Part shown: piece after piece, positions 10,076 through 18,769 of the stretch | How positions within the stretch are numbered: position 1 is the stretch's first letter | How the letters are laid out: each line of letters opens with the position of its first letter | Source: RGIG8767 sp964487395 | GTDB lineage: Bacteria > Bacillota > Clostridia > Lachnospirales > Lachnospiraceae | NCBI GenBank assembly: GCA_964487395.1 | Contig: CAZAQH010000025.1 | Coordinates: 1-24,192, forward strand | Length of the DNA: 24,192 bases | Reading direction: 5' to 3' | Translations under genes and position numbers: made by a program | Notes under the pieces: model-generated | Database searches by the model: none | What the model saw: only the letters and a program-made list of their open reading frames with translations | Told to the model about the DNA's origin: nothing

Positions 10076-10633
10076 CTACTCCTGTGAGACAGCAAGTTTT
10101 TTTAATAGAGCAAGTGCTTTATTCACAGGTGGAAGTGCAATAAGAATCAGGGTAATGACAGCTTCCGGAACAATATAGGTCATATTGTAGACAATTCCGG
10201 TCCAGATAGCAGCTACATTTCCACCAAAGTTACCGACATATTCGGTGTAGAATATTACTCCGGAAATACAGTGGAAAATAAAACGTCCCAGGACACCAAC
10301 TAAGTATCCTTTGATCAGACCGTGTTTTGCATTTGAAAAGAATCCGGACAGTCCTAATGCACCAAATGCAAGAGGATAATCTAACAATACCTGCAAGGGA
10401 TGAACAAAATAAGGTCCTACAATGAATTGAAGAATACCATAGGTGATAGCAGCAATAATACCTGTTTTAGAACCATACCAATATCCTATCAGACAGATTA
10501 TCAGCATGGAAAATGCAGTAATGCTTCCACCAAGTGGAAGGGACGGTAATTTAATTGTTACAGAAATTACAGTTGCTAAGGCAATAGCCATAGCGGAAAA
10601 TACGAGTTGCTTTGTTGTCATCTTTTTTGACAT
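10076..10633 (-). CDS. thiT: Thiamine-binding ECF transporter subunit ThiT
   Basis: ThiT is the membrane S-component that captures thiamine and works with a shared ECF energising module, not encoded in this window. The 185-residue protein has about six hydrophobic helices and the family hallmarks: a basic N terminus before the first helix, LPLGGSI near residue 33, a long conserved stretch around residues 73-89 (HPLQVLLDYPLAF), GRFIFHCISG at 116-125 and the W144/N150 region, where thiamine ligands lie in known ThiT proteins. The start is the ATG at 10633, with AAGGAGG (complement of 10641-10647) seven bases upstream. An in-frame ATG at 10705 would add 24 non-conserved residues and lies next to the riboswitch, so it was not chosen. 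Regulation by the upstream TPP riboswitch confirms the substrate. Confidence 0.95.
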   Translation of the reverse strand: MSKKMTTKQLVFSAMAIALATVISVTIKLPSLPLGGSITAFSMLIICLIGYWYGSKTGIIAAITYGILQFIVGPYFVHPLQVLLDYPLAFGALGLSGFFSNAKHGLIKGYLVGVLGRFIFHCISGVIFYTEYVGNFGGNVAAIWTGIVYNMTYIVPEAVITLILIALPPVNKALALLKKLAVSQE

Positions 10634-10640
10634 AAAAAAA

Positions 10641-10661
10641 CCTCCTTGCATGCATAGGAGG
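10641..10661 (-). promoter_or_regulatory. Hairpin masking the thiT ribosome binding site
   Basis: On the minus strand CCTCCT is followed by an ATGCATGCA loop region and then AGGAGG, which is the core of the thiT Shine-Dalgarno site. A perfect 6-bp anti-Shine-Dalgarno stem would block translation. There is no T-run after it, so it looks like a translational expression platform rather than a terminator. The link to the riboswitch ligand is inferred. Confidence 0.7.
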
Positions 10662-10716
10662 AAGTCATCGTATGTAAATGCGAGAAGGTATGTATGTGTT
10701 TGCATTTACAAATTAT

Positions 10717-10800
10717 GTGCTTCCTTACGCCGGTATTATCCGGTTCAAGTGGTAAGGGTTAGAATCAGGTACCTGACTCAGTCTCAGCAAGTGCTCCCCT
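10717..10800 (-). ncRNA. TPP riboswitch (THI element) of thiT
   Basis: Read on the minus strand, the segment holds the THI-box core: GGGGAGC at its 5' end, GCTGAGA (complement of 10782-10788), a variable CAGGTACCTG hairpin, ACCC, then CTTGAACCGGATAAT, ACCGGCGTAAGGAA and a closing GCAC strand. Order and spacing match thiamine pyrophosphate aptamers. The aptamer ends about 55 bases before the hairpin that masks the thiT ribosome binding site. Bound TPP is expected to turn off thiT expression. Confidence 0.95.
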
Positions 10801-10822
10801 AGCATGTTCTATATGTATTTGA

Positions 10823-10838
10823 TTAAGAGTTCTCTTAA
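10823..10838. repeat. Short palindrome near the thiT transcription start
   Basis: TTAAGAG (10823-10829) and CTCTTAA (10832-10838) are inverted copies separated by TT. The site lies between the thiT -10 box and the riboswitch, at roughly +4 to +19 of the thiT transcript. It could be a 5' hairpin that stabilises the RNA or an operator; the sequence alone does not decide. Confidence 0.4.
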
Positions 10839-10848
10839 CCTTGTTATA

Positions 10849-10877
10849 AAGATAGTTTTTTTAGGTCACTTTGTCAA
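10849..10877 (-). promoter_or_regulatory. Promoter of thiT
   Basis: On the minus strand a perfect -35 TTGACA (complement of 10872-10877) is followed after 17 bases by TATCTT (complement of 10849-10854). Transcription would start near 10842, about 40 bases before the riboswitch. Confidence 0.8.
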
Positions 10878-10894
10878 GATAAAAAATGTTTTTA

Positions 10895-10922
10895 TTTACA
10901 TACATGAATTAAATGTTAATAT
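10895..10922 (+). promoter_or_regulatory. Promoter of the HAD-CPBP fusion gene
   Basis: TTTACA at 10895-10900 and TAATAT at 10917-10922 are 16 bases apart, and TGT before the -10 gives an extended -10 element. It diverges from the thiT promoter, their -35 boxes lying 17 bases apart. The leader would be only about 14 bases. Confidence 0.5.
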
Positions 10923-10942
10923 TGCAGTAGAAAGGAATTGTT

Positions 10943-12445
10943 ATGTATAGATATGCGTTATTTGATTTGGATGGTACATTGACTGACCCTAAAGTGGGAA
11001 TTACAACTTGTGTACAGTATTCACTTCACTCTTTTGGAATTGAAGAAGAGACCGAAAAACTTACGTCATTTATTGGCCCGCCACTTAAAGAGAGTTTTAT
11101 GGACTTTTATGGGTTTGATGAGGATAAAGCAGAGAAAGCCATAGAAAAATACAGAGAACGTTTCTCTACTGTTGGACTTTTTGAAAATGAGATATATCCG
11201 GGAATAGAGAAGATGTTAAAGAAACTTCAAAATCACGGAATGAAATTGGCAGTAGCATCATCAAAGCCGACCGTTTTTGTGGAAAAGATTTTAAAACATT
11301 TTCATATAGATACTTATTTTGATGTAGTAGTGGGAAGCGAACTGGATGGCAGAAGGACAGATAAGCAGGAAGTTGTACAAGAAGCTCTACGCCAAATTGG
11401 CGTAACAGAAGATAATCGTGACACCTGTGTCATGATTGGGGATCGTAAATTTGATATCATAGGTGCAAAGGCAGAACGTGTGCATAGCGTAGGCGTGACC
11501 TTTGGATATGCAAAAGAGGGAGAATTAGAGCAGGAAGCACCAGACTATATTGCAAAAAGTGTGGAAGAATTACAGCGATATCTTTTGTCAAATGTTCAAA
11601 AGAGTGAGCGAAAAATATCACTGTATTCACGTGTACAGCCACAAGAAAAATTGTTATTTGACAACCATTCAACAATTGGCTTAATCGTCGAAATTATACT
11701 TCCAATTTTGTTATATTATTTAATTCGCAATTTTATTGTTCTACTGATGGCATCCGCTATTCAGTTTTTATCTTTAAATGGCGCAGAAACGGAAAAAATT
11801 GCGAGTTTCTTTGCCATTCACTCGCAAGGAACTTCTATTTTAATACAGTTTCTGGCTATGGTGATTGGTGCGGGTATTGTTTTTCCAATGTTTTTAAAAG
11901 AAAAGCCAATATTCTTCCATAGAGAAACCAAGAAAACATCCTTGTTTTTTGTCATAATGCTTGGAATTTCAGCTGCTTTATTTTTTAATGTATTATTTGG
12001 CTTGTTGCAGTTTACCGGAAGTTCTAAGGCATACCAGGAGGTTGCGGCTACACAGTTTTCGGCAAGCCTTATATCAGGTTTGTTTATATATGGAATTGTG
12101 TCACCGATTGCGGAAGAAATTGTATTCAGAGGAATTGTATATAACAGGTTACGCAAGCGTTTTCCATTCATAATTGCATTTGTGATGTCCGCTCTTTTAT
12201 TTGGAGTCTACCATGGAAACATGGTTCAGGCTGTTTATGGATTTATTTTAGGCTTAGTCATTACATGGGTTTATGAGCGGTATGGAAGTTTTCTTATGCC
12301 GCTGTTAGTTCATGCGGTTGCTAATGTAGCAGTATATATTGTGATGAATTCTTTGCAATTAAAGAATGCGGTTTTTACACCACTTGCTTGCATTGTGATG
12401 GGAATTGTTGCAACAGCATGTTTTATCAGACTGCAAAATGAATAA
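10943..12445 (+). CDS. Fusion of a HAD-family phosphatase and a CPBP intramembrane protease
   Basis: The 500-residue protein joins two families. Residues 1-215 are a phosphoglycolate-phosphatase-like HAD hydrolase: DLDGT with D8 and D10, a motif II serine in VASSKP near 106, a candidate motif III lysine at 141, and GDRKFD with D167 and D171. Residues 245-497 contain about seven hydrophobic helices and the CPBP (CAAX protease/bacteriocin-processing) motifs: EEIVFRG (E391, E392, R396), FGVYHG (H424) and HAVAN (H457, N461). Both catalytic sets look complete. The phosphatase domain should face the cytoplasm and the protease active site lie within the membrane. The start at 10943 has AGGAA at 10933-10937. 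The substrates of both halves are unknown. The gene stands alone between two divergent or separately promoted units. Confidence 0.9.
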   Translation: MYRYALFDLDGTLTDPKVGITTCVQYSLHSFGIEEETEKLTSFIGPPLKESFMDFYGFDEDKAEKAIEKYRERFSTVGLFENEIYPGIEKMLKKLQNHGMKLAVASSKPTVFVEKILKHFHIDTYFDVVVGSELDGRRTDKQEVVQEALRQIGVTEDNRDTCVMIGDRKFDIIGAKAERVHSVGVTFGYAKEGELEQEAPDYIAKSVEELQRYLLSNVQKSERKISLYSRVQPQEKLLFDNHSTIGLIVEIILPILLYYLIRNFIVLLMASAIQFLSLNGAETEKIASFFAIHSQGTSILIQFLAMVIGAGIVFPMFLKEKPIFFHRETKKTSLFFVIMLGISAALFFNVLFGLLQFTGSSKAYQEVAATQFSASLISGLFIYGIVSPIAEEIVFRGIVYNRLRKRFPFIIAFVMSALLFGVYHGNMVQAVYGFILGLVITWVYERYGSFLMPLLVHAVANVAVYIVMNSLQLKNAVFTPLACIVMGIVATACFIRLQNE

Positions 12446-12509
12446 TCAGACAACAAAAGCAAAACAACAAAATTGTCGAATAATCAGAAAATTTACTAAA
12501 AAAAAGTTC

Positions 12510-12538
12510 TTTACAAATGTTTTTAAAAGTTGTATTAT
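12510..12538 (+). promoter_or_regulatory. Promoter of gltBD
   Basis: TTTACA at 12510-12515 and TATTAT at 12533-12538 are spaced by exactly 17 bases. The predicted start near 12545 lies just before the terminator hairpin at 12552, so gltBD transcription would pass through that hairpin. Confidence 0.75.
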
Positions 12539-12551
12539 GTCCACAAGTAAG

Positions 12552-12593
12552 AACCGCAAAGACGCGAGTAAAAAGTCTTTGCGGTTTTTTTTT
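12552..12593 (+). terminator. Intrinsic terminator in the gltB leader (possible attenuator)
   Basis: AACCGCAAAGAC (12552-12563) is perfectly complementary to GTCTTTGCGGTT (12575-12586), with an 11-base loop and a T-run to 12593. It lies downstream of the gltBD promoter and 31 bases before the gltB ATG. It may end transcripts from the HAD-CPBP gene, but as placed it also acts on gltBD. Confidence 0.9.
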
Positions 12594-12624
12594 GCGTAAG
12601 GTTTGAAAATGAAAGGAGTAGGCT

Positions 12625-15600
12625 ATGTTTGATACAAAACAAAAACTTCCACAATCACCATTATATCGTAAGGAGTTTGAACATGATAACTGCGGAATTG
12701 GAGCCTGTGTAAATATAAAAGGAAAGAAGACACGGGAGAATGTGGAAAATGCATTGAAGATTGTAGAAAATCTTGAGCACCGTGCCGGAAAAGATGCAGA
12801 GGGAAAAACCGGAGATGGTGTTGGTATTTTATTACAGATATGCCACAAATTTTTCAAGAGAGTAACAAAAGAAATTGGAATTGAAATTGGAAATGAAAGA
12901 GAATATGGCATTGGTATGTTCTTTTTTCCACAAAACGAATTAAAACGTAATCAGAGCAAAAAAATGTTTGAGATTATTGTGGAAAAAGAAGGAATGGAAT
13001 TCCTGGGATGGAGAGAGGTTCCAATCAGCGATATAGTATTAGGACATAAAGCTCTTGAATGTATGCCTTGTATTATGCAGGGATTTGTAAAAAAAACGGC
13101 AGATGTGGAAAAAGGAATCGAATTTGACAGACGTTTATATATTGTAAGACGTGTTTTTGAACAGTCTACAGATGTGACATATGTAGTATCATTGTCAAGC
13201 CGTACGATTGTATACAAAGGAATGTTTTTAGTTGGACAGCTTAGAACATTTTATAGTGATTTGCAGTGCAAAGATTATGAATCTGCAATTGCAATTGTGC
13301 ATTCACGTTTTTCGACCAATACCAATCCGAGCTGGGAACGTGCACATCCTAACCGCTTTATCGTGCATAATGGCGAAATTAATACCATTCGTGGTAATTC
13401 GGATAAGATGCTTGCCAGAGAAGAAAATATGGAATCGGAACATCTTCACGGACAATTACAAAAGGTATTGCCGGCGATTAATGCATCCGGCTCTGACTCA
13501 GCTATGCTTGATAATACATTGGAATTCCTGGTAATGAGCGGAATGGACTTGCCACTGGCTGTTATGATTACAATTCCGGAGCCATGGGCAAACAATAAAT
13601 CCATGACACAGAAAAAACGTGACTTTTACCAATATTATGCGACCATGATGGAGCCATGGGATGGACCGGCTTCTATAATTTTTTCAGATGGTGATGTGAT
13701 GGGAGCAGTACTTGACCGAAATGGACTGCGCCCTTCCAGATATATGATTACAAGTGATGATGAATTGATTCTTTCTTCAGAGGTAGGAGTACTTCCGATT
13801 GAACCATCAAAAATTATAACAAAGGAAAGACTTCGTCCTGGAAAAATGCTGCTTGTAGACACTGTCAAAGGAAAAGTAATAGATGATGAAGAAATAAAAG
13901 AGTACTATGCAAGCAGACAGCCTTATGGCGAGTGGCTTGACAGCAATCTTGTAGCATTAAAGGATTTAAAAATCCCCAATGTCAGCGTTCCGGAATTTAC
14001 TTATGAAGAGCGTCAGAGATTACAGAAGGCATTCGGCTATTCTTACGAGGAATTAAAGACAAGTATTCTTCCAATGGCTAAAAATGGGGCAGAGGCGATT
14101 GCATCTATGGGTGTGGATACTCCACTTCCGGTCTTAAGCAAAACGCATCGTTCCCTGTTTGGATATTTTAAACAGCTTTTTGCCCAGGTAACCAATCCTC
14201 CGATTGATGCAATCAGAGAAGAAATTGTAACCTCCACTACAGTTTACTTAGGAACAGAGGGTAACGTGTTAGAGGAATCACCAAAGAACTGTAATGTATT
14301 AAAAATCAATAATCCTATATTAACCAATACGGATTTATTAAAAATTAAAACCATGAAGGCTGAAGGGTTTACGCCGGAAGTGATTCCGATTATTTATTAT
14401 AAAAATACAAGCCTGGAGCGCGCAATCGAAAAACTTTTTGTAGAAGTAGACAGAGCTTTTCGTGATGGAGCTAATGTCATGATACTTTCTGACAGAGGTG
14501 TCGATGAAAACCATGTGGCAATTCCATCACTTTTAGCAGTATCAGCACTTAACCAACATTTGGTTAATACGAAAAAAAGAACAAGCATTGCATTGATTTT
14601 AGAGTCCGGTGAACCAAGAGATATTCATGATTATGCAACATTGCTTGGATATGGTGCTTGTGCAATTAATCCGTATTTGGCGCTTGAATCAATTAAAGAG
14701 CTGATTAAAAACAAGATGCTTGATAAAGATTACTATGCAGCAGCCGATGATTATAACAGCGCTGTTTTACATGGTATTGTCAAGATTGCTTCTAAGATGG
14801 GTATTTCGACAATACAGTCATATCAGGGTTCACAGATATTTGAAGCAATTGGAATTGACAAGGCTGTCATTAATAAATATTTTCCTAATACAGTATGCCG
14901 TGTCAGCGGAATTACCATTAAAGATATTGAAAAGGAAGTTGATGAGCGTCATTCAATGGCCTTTGATCCGTTGGATTTGCAGACAGATTTAACACTTGAT
15001 AGTCCGGGACATCATAAAATGAGAAGTGGCGGAGACGAACATCTTTATAATCCGGCTACGATTCATTTGTTACAGGAAGCTACCAAAAGAGGAGATTACA
15101 ATTTATTCAAACAGTATACTTCACTTGTAACAGATGAAGACAGTGTAAGGAATCTGCGTGGCTTAATGGAGTTTAAATATCCTAAAAAAGGAGTTCCAAT
15201 AGAAGAGGTAGAAAGTGTAGAATCTATTGTAACGCGTTTTAAAACAGGAGCTATGTCCTATGGTTCTATTTCAAAGGAAGCGCATGAAACACTTGCTATT
15301 GCCATGAATGCACTGCATGGTAAATCAAACTCCGGTGAAGGTGGAGAAGATTTAGAACGTATGCAGGTAGGAAGTGATGGACTTGACAGAGGTTCTGCAA
15401 TTAAACAGGTGGCCAGTGGTCGATTTGGCGTTACAAGCCGTTACCTTGTAAGTGCAAAAGAAATACAGATTAAGATGGCACAGGGTGCAAAACCGGGTGA
15501 AGGTGGACATCTGCCGGGTGGAAAAGTATATCCATGGATTGCTAAAACAAGACATTCGACACCAGGTGTATCTTTGATTTCACCACCACCTCATCATGAT

Positions 15601-17175
15601 ATTTATTCAATCGAAGACCTTGCACAGTTGATATATGATTTAAAGAATGCCAATATGGATGCGAGAATATCAGTAAAACTTGTGTCAGAAGCAGGAGTTG
15701 GAACAGTAGCAGCCGGTGTGGCAAAAGCAGGTGCACAGGTTATTCTGGTATCAGGTTATGACGGAGGAACAGGAGCAGCACCGAAAAACTCTATTCATAA
15801 TGCAGGGCTTCCATGGGAACTTGGTCTTGCCGAGACTCATCAGACTCTGATTCAGAATGGACTTCGTAATAAAGTACGTATTGAGACAGATGGAAAACTT
15901 ATGAGTGGTCGTGATGTAGCAGTTGCAGCGGTACTTGGTGCAGAAGAGTTTGGATTTGCAACGGCTCCGCTTGTAACAATGGGATGTGTCATGATGCGAG
16001 TATGTAACCTTGATACATGCCCTGTTGGTATTGCGACACAGAATCCGACACTTAGAAAGAACTTTTGCGGTAAACCGGAATATGTTATGAATTTCATGAA
16101 GTTTATTGCACAGGAATTACGAGAGTATATGGCAAAACTTGGTGTGAGAACGGTAGATGAACTTGTCGGAAGAACGGATTTGCTGGAAGCAAGAGAAAAT
16201 CTTCCTGAAAATTTAAAACAGATTAATCTTGATACGATTCTCAAAAATCCATATTCTGGAGAAAAGACGGGAATTACGTTTGACCCCAAACATGTATATG
16301 ATTTTAAACTGGAAAACACAAAAGATGTGAAGTTATTAAACGAACAGTTAGAAAACGCCATTGTAAGTGGAAAAGGACGTAGCATCGAAATCGATGTAAC
16401 CAATACAGACAGAACCTTCGGTACGATTATTGGTGCAGAGATTACCAGAAAATGTGGTGACAATATAGCCGAGGATACGTATCAGATACGTTGTAACGGT
16501 GCAGGCGGACAGAGCTTTGGTGCATTTATTCCAAAAGGACTGACATTAGAATTAATCGGAGACAGCAATGATTATTTTGGAAAAGGTTTGTCGGGTGGAA
16601 AATTAATTGTGTATCCACCAAAGGAATCCACTTTTAAGCCGGAAGAAAATATTATCATTGGTAATGTGGCATTATATGGTGCTACTTCAGGAAAGGCATA
16701 TATTAATGGTGTGGCAGGAGAACGTTTTGCAGTCAGAAATTCAGGAGCCAGTGCAGTTGTAGAAGGACTTGGAGATCATGGATGCGAATACATGACAGGA
16801 GGTCGTGTAGTTGTTCTTGGTAAAACAGGTAAGAACTTTGCAGCTGGTATGAGTGGCGGTATTGCATATGTTCTGGATGAAGAGAATGATTTATATACAA
16901 GAATAAATAAAGAACTCGTTTCCTCACATGAAATTACATCTAAATACGATGTACAGGAATTAAAAGAAATGATTAAAGAACATGTAGCTAATACAAATTC
17001 ACCTAAAGGAAAAGAGATTCTCAATCATTTTGCAGAGTACTTACCTAAATTCAAAAAAATCATTCCACATGATTATGAAAAAATCATGAAAACAATAGTT
17101 GAAATGGAAGAAAAAGGATTAAGCGCAGAACAGGCACAAATTGAAGCATTTTATGCAAGCAAGAGTGAAAGATAG
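12625..17175 (+). CDS. gltB: Glutamate synthase large subunit (GltB)
   Basis: GltB makes two glutamates from glutamine and 2-oxoglutarate in the cytoplasm, using electrons from GltD. The 1516-residue length is typical. Cys23, in HDNCGIG, is the expected N-terminal nucleophile of the class II glutaminase domain after removal of a short propeptide; downstream are NTNPSWERAHPNR and HNGEINTIRGN. The synthase domain carries GAMSYGSISKEAH, PGEGGHLPGGKV and a C1121-x5-C1127-x4-C1132 set for the 3Fe-4S cluster. The C-terminal GXGXG domain begins near 1290 (GAGGQSFGAF). The ribosome binding site is GAAAGGAG at 12611-12618. gltD follows after 12 bases, so the two form an operon. Its leader has a promoter followed by a terminator, suggesting attenuation. 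Confidence 0.98.
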   Translation: MFDTKQKLPQSPLYRKEFEHDNCGIGACVNIKGKKTRENVENALKIVENLEHRAGKDAEGKTGDGVGILLQICHKFFKRVTKEIGIEIGNEREYGIGMFFFPQNELKRNQSKKMFEIIVEKEGMEFLGWREVPISDIVLGHKALECMPCIMQGFVKKTADVEKGIEFDRRLYIVRRVFEQSTDVTYVVSLSSRTIVYKGMFLVGQLRTFYSDLQCKDYESAIAIVHSRFSTNTNPSWERAHPNRFIVHNGEINTIRGNSDKMLAREENMESEHLHGQLQKVLPAINASGSDSAMLDNTLEFLVMSGMDLPLAVMITIPEPWANNKSMTQKKRDFYQYYATMMEPWDGPASIIFSDGDVMGAVLDRNGLRPSRYMITSDDELILSSEVGVLPIEPSKIITKERLRPGKMLLVDTVKGKVIDDEEIKEYYASRQPYGEWLDSNLVALKDLKIPNVSVPEFTYEERQRLQKAFGYSYEELKTSILPMAKNGAEAIASMGVDTPLPVLSKTHRSLFGYFKQLFAQVTNPPIDAIREEIVTSTTVYLGTEGNVLEESPKNCNVLKINNPILTNTDLLKIKTMKAEGFTPEVIPIIYYKNTSLERAIEKLFVEVDRAFRDGANVMILSDRGVDENHVAIPSLLAVSALNQHLVNTKKRTSIALILESGEPRDIHDYATLLGYGACAINPYLALESIKELIKNKMLDKDYYAAADDYNSAVLHGIVKIASKMGISTIQSYQGSQIFEAIGIDKAVINKYFPNTVCRVSGITIKDIEKEVDERHSMAFDPLDLQTDLTLDSPGHHKMRSGGDEHLYNPATIHLLQEATKRGDYNLFKQYTSLVTDEDSVRNLRGLMEFKYPKKGVPIEEVESVESIVTRFKTGAMSYGSISKEAHETLAIAMNALHGKSNSGEGGEDLERMQVGSDGLDRGSAIKQVASGRFGVTSRYLVSAKEIQIKMAQGAKPGEGGHLPGGKVYPWIAKTRHSTPGVSLISPPPHHDIYSIEDLAQLIYDLKNANMDARISVKLVSEAGVGTVAAGVAKAGAQVILVSGYDGGTGAAPKNSIHNAGLPWELGLAETHQTLIQNGLRNKVRIETDGKLMSGRDVAVAAVLGAEEFGFATAPLVTMGCVMMRVCNLDTCPVGIATQNPTLRKNFCGKPEYVMNFMKFIAQELREYMAKLGVRTVDELVGRTDLLEARENLPENLKQINLDTILKNPYSGEKTGITFDPKHVYDFKLENTKDVKLLNEQLENAIVSGKGRSIEIDVTNTDRTFGTIIGAEITRKCGDNIAEDTYQIRCNGAGGQSFGAFIPKGLTLELIGDSNDYFGKGLSGGKLIVYPPKESTFKPEENIIIGNVALYGATSGKAYINGVAGERFAVRNSGASAVVEGLGDHGCEYMTGGRVVVLGKTGKNFAAGMSGGIAYVLDEENDLYTRINKELVSSHEITSKYDVQELKEMIKEHVANTNSPKGKEILNHFAEYLPKFKKIIPHDYEKIMKTIVEMEEKGLSAEQAQIEAFYASKSER

Positions 17176-17187
17176 GAGGAGCTGAAA

Positions 17188-18681
17188 ATGGGAAAACCAA
17201 CAGGATTTATGGAATATGAACGTGAAGTATCAAAAGAACAGGCTCCACTTGAGAGAATAAAACATTTTAATGAATTTCATGAGCATCTTCCAAAGGAAAA
17301 ACAACAATTACAAGGTGCACGCTGCATGGAATGTGGTGTGCCATATTGCCAGGCGGGAATGAATCTGTTTGGAATGACAAGTGGCTGTCCTTTGCATAAT
17401 CTTGTACCGGAATGGAATGATTTAGTTTATACCGGTAATTGGACACAAGCATACAAACGTCTTTTGAAAACCAATAATTTTCCGGAGTTTACATCAAGAG
17501 TATGTCCGGCACTTTGTGAAGCAGCATGTACGTGTGGACTGCATGGAGATCCGGTTTCTACAAAGGAAAACGAATATGCCATTATCGAAAACGCGTATGC
17601 AGAAGGAATTGCCAAGGCAAAACCTCCTAAAACCAGAACAGGAAAAAAGGTTGCAATCGTAGGAAGTGGTCCCTCGGGACTTGCAGCTGCAGATTTGTTG
17701 AATCAAAGAGGACACAGCGTAACGGTATATGAACGTTCTGACAGAATAGGCGGATTGTTAATGTATGGAATTCCAAATATGAAGCTTGAGAAGAGCATTG
17801 TTGAACGAAAAGTTGCCATTATGAAAGAAGAAGGCATTATTTTTGAAACTGGTGTAGATGTAGGAAAAGATAAAAAAGCCACTGAACTTATCAAGAATTT
17901 TGATATTGTCTTATTAGCATGTGGCTCTTCGAATCCGAGAGATATTAAGGCAGAAGGAAGAGATGCCAAAGGTATTTATTTTGCAGTTGATTTCTTAAAA
18001 GCCAATACGAAAAGCCTTTTAGATTCCAACTATAAGGATAAACAGTATATTGATACAAAAAACAAAGATGTAATTATTATAGGTGGCGGAGATACCGGTA
18101 ATGACTGTGTTGGAACTTCGATTCGACACGGCGCCAAATCAGTTACGCAGATAGAAATGATGCCAAAAGCACCGGACAGTCGCAGTGACAGCAATCCCTG
18201 GCCCGAGTGGCCTAAAATCTGTAAAACTGATTATGGCCAGCAGGAAGCAATTGCTCTTTATGGACATGACCCCAGAATTTACGAATCGACAGTAAAAGAA
18301 TTTATTAAAGATAAAGATGGAAAATTAAGTGCTGTTAAAATCGTAAAATTATCATGGGAAAAAGATGATGCAACAGGTCGAATGAATATGAAGGAGGTAC
18401 CGGGAAGTGAACAAGTTCTTACGGCACAGATTGTCTTAATTGCTGCAGGATTTTTGGGAAGCCAAAAATATGTAACAGATGCTTTTTCTATAGAAGCTAA
18501 TGAACGTACAAATGTAAAAACAAAAGACGGACATTATCAAACAACCGCAGATAAGGTTTTTACGGCTGGAGATATGCATAGAGGACAATCGCTTGTGGTA
18601 TGGGCAATAAGAGAAGGCAGAGAGGCTGCCAGAGATATTGACGAGAAATTGATGGGATATACAAATATTTGTATTCAATAG
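17188..18681 (+). CDS. gltD: Glutamate synthase small subunit (GltD)
   Basis: GltD takes electrons from NAD(P)H through FAD and two iron-sulfur clusters and passes them to GltB. The 497-residue protein has cluster cysteines C46, C49, C54 and C67, and C106, C110, C114 and C116. The FAD site is GSGPSG (159-164), followed by YERSDRIGGLLMYGIPN; the NAD(P)H site is GGGDTG (299-304), and the FAD-binding C-terminal motif is FTAGDMHRGQSLVVWAI. The ribosome binding site is AGGAGG just after the gltB stop. It is complete and looks active. A terminator follows. Confidence 0.97.
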   Translation: MGKPTGFMEYEREVSKEQAPLERIKHFNEFHEHLPKEKQQLQGARCMECGVPYCQAGMNLFGMTSGCPLHNLVPEWNDLVYTGNWTQAYKRLLKTNNFPEFTSRVCPALCEAACTCGLHGDPVSTKENEYAIIENAYAEGIAKAKPPKTRTGKKVAIVGSGPSGLAAADLLNQRGHSVTVYERSDRIGGLLMYGIPNMKLEKSIVERKVAIMKEEGIIFETGVDVGKDKKATELIKNFDIVLLACGSSNPRDIKAEGRDAKGIYFAVDFLKANTKSLLDSNYKDKQYIDTKNKDVIIIGGGDTGNDCVGTSIRHGAKSVTQIEMMPKAPDSRSDSNPWPEWPKICKTDYGQQEAIALYGHDPRIYESTVKEFIKDKDGKLSAVKIVKLSWEKDDATGRMNMKEVPGSEQVLTAQIVLIAAGFLGSQKYVTDAFSIEANERTNVKTKDGHYQTTADKVFTAGDMHRGQSLVVWAIREGREAARDIDEKLMGYTNICIQ

Positions 18682-18699
18682 GATTCTTTGGTAAATAAA

Positions 18700-18728
18700 G
18701 AGCAGACTGAGCAATTCAGTCTGCTTTT
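18700..18728 (+). terminator. Terminator of gltBD
   Basis: AGCAGACTGA (18701-18710) pairs with TCAGTCTGCT (18716-18725), a perfect 10-bp stem with a five-base loop. The T-run is short (TTTT). It lies 19 bases after the gltD stop. Confidence 0.85.
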
Positions 18729-18742
18729 CGCATGGTTTGGCA

Positions 18743-18768
18743 AATTATGTCATTTTTTCGTCATAATT
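18743..18768. repeat. Inverted repeat next to the LytTR operon promoter (possible operator)
   Basis: AATTATG (18743-18749) and CATAATT (18762-18768) are inverted copies with a 12-base spacer. The right arm ends one base before the predicted -35 box at 18770. The position suits a regulator binding site, perhaps autoregulation by the LytTR protein encoded next, though LytTR sites are usually direct repeats. Confidence 0.35.
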
Positions 18769-18769
18769 A

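Noticed and set aside
10634..10705. Longer ThiT start at the ATG complementary to 10703-10705
   Set aside because: It lacks a ribosome binding site, adds 24 residues unlike ThiT, and overlaps the riboswitch expression platform.
10443..10802. Plus-strand frame of 119 codons over the thiT leader
   Set aside because: It is antisense to thiT and the TPP aptamer, has no ribosome binding site and matches nothing recognisable.
12552..12593. ANTAR, T-box or glutamine-riboswitch element in the gltB leader
   Set aside because: Only one hairpin is present, its loop is 11 bases rather than a six-base ANTAR loop, and no T-box or glutamine-aptamer core was found.
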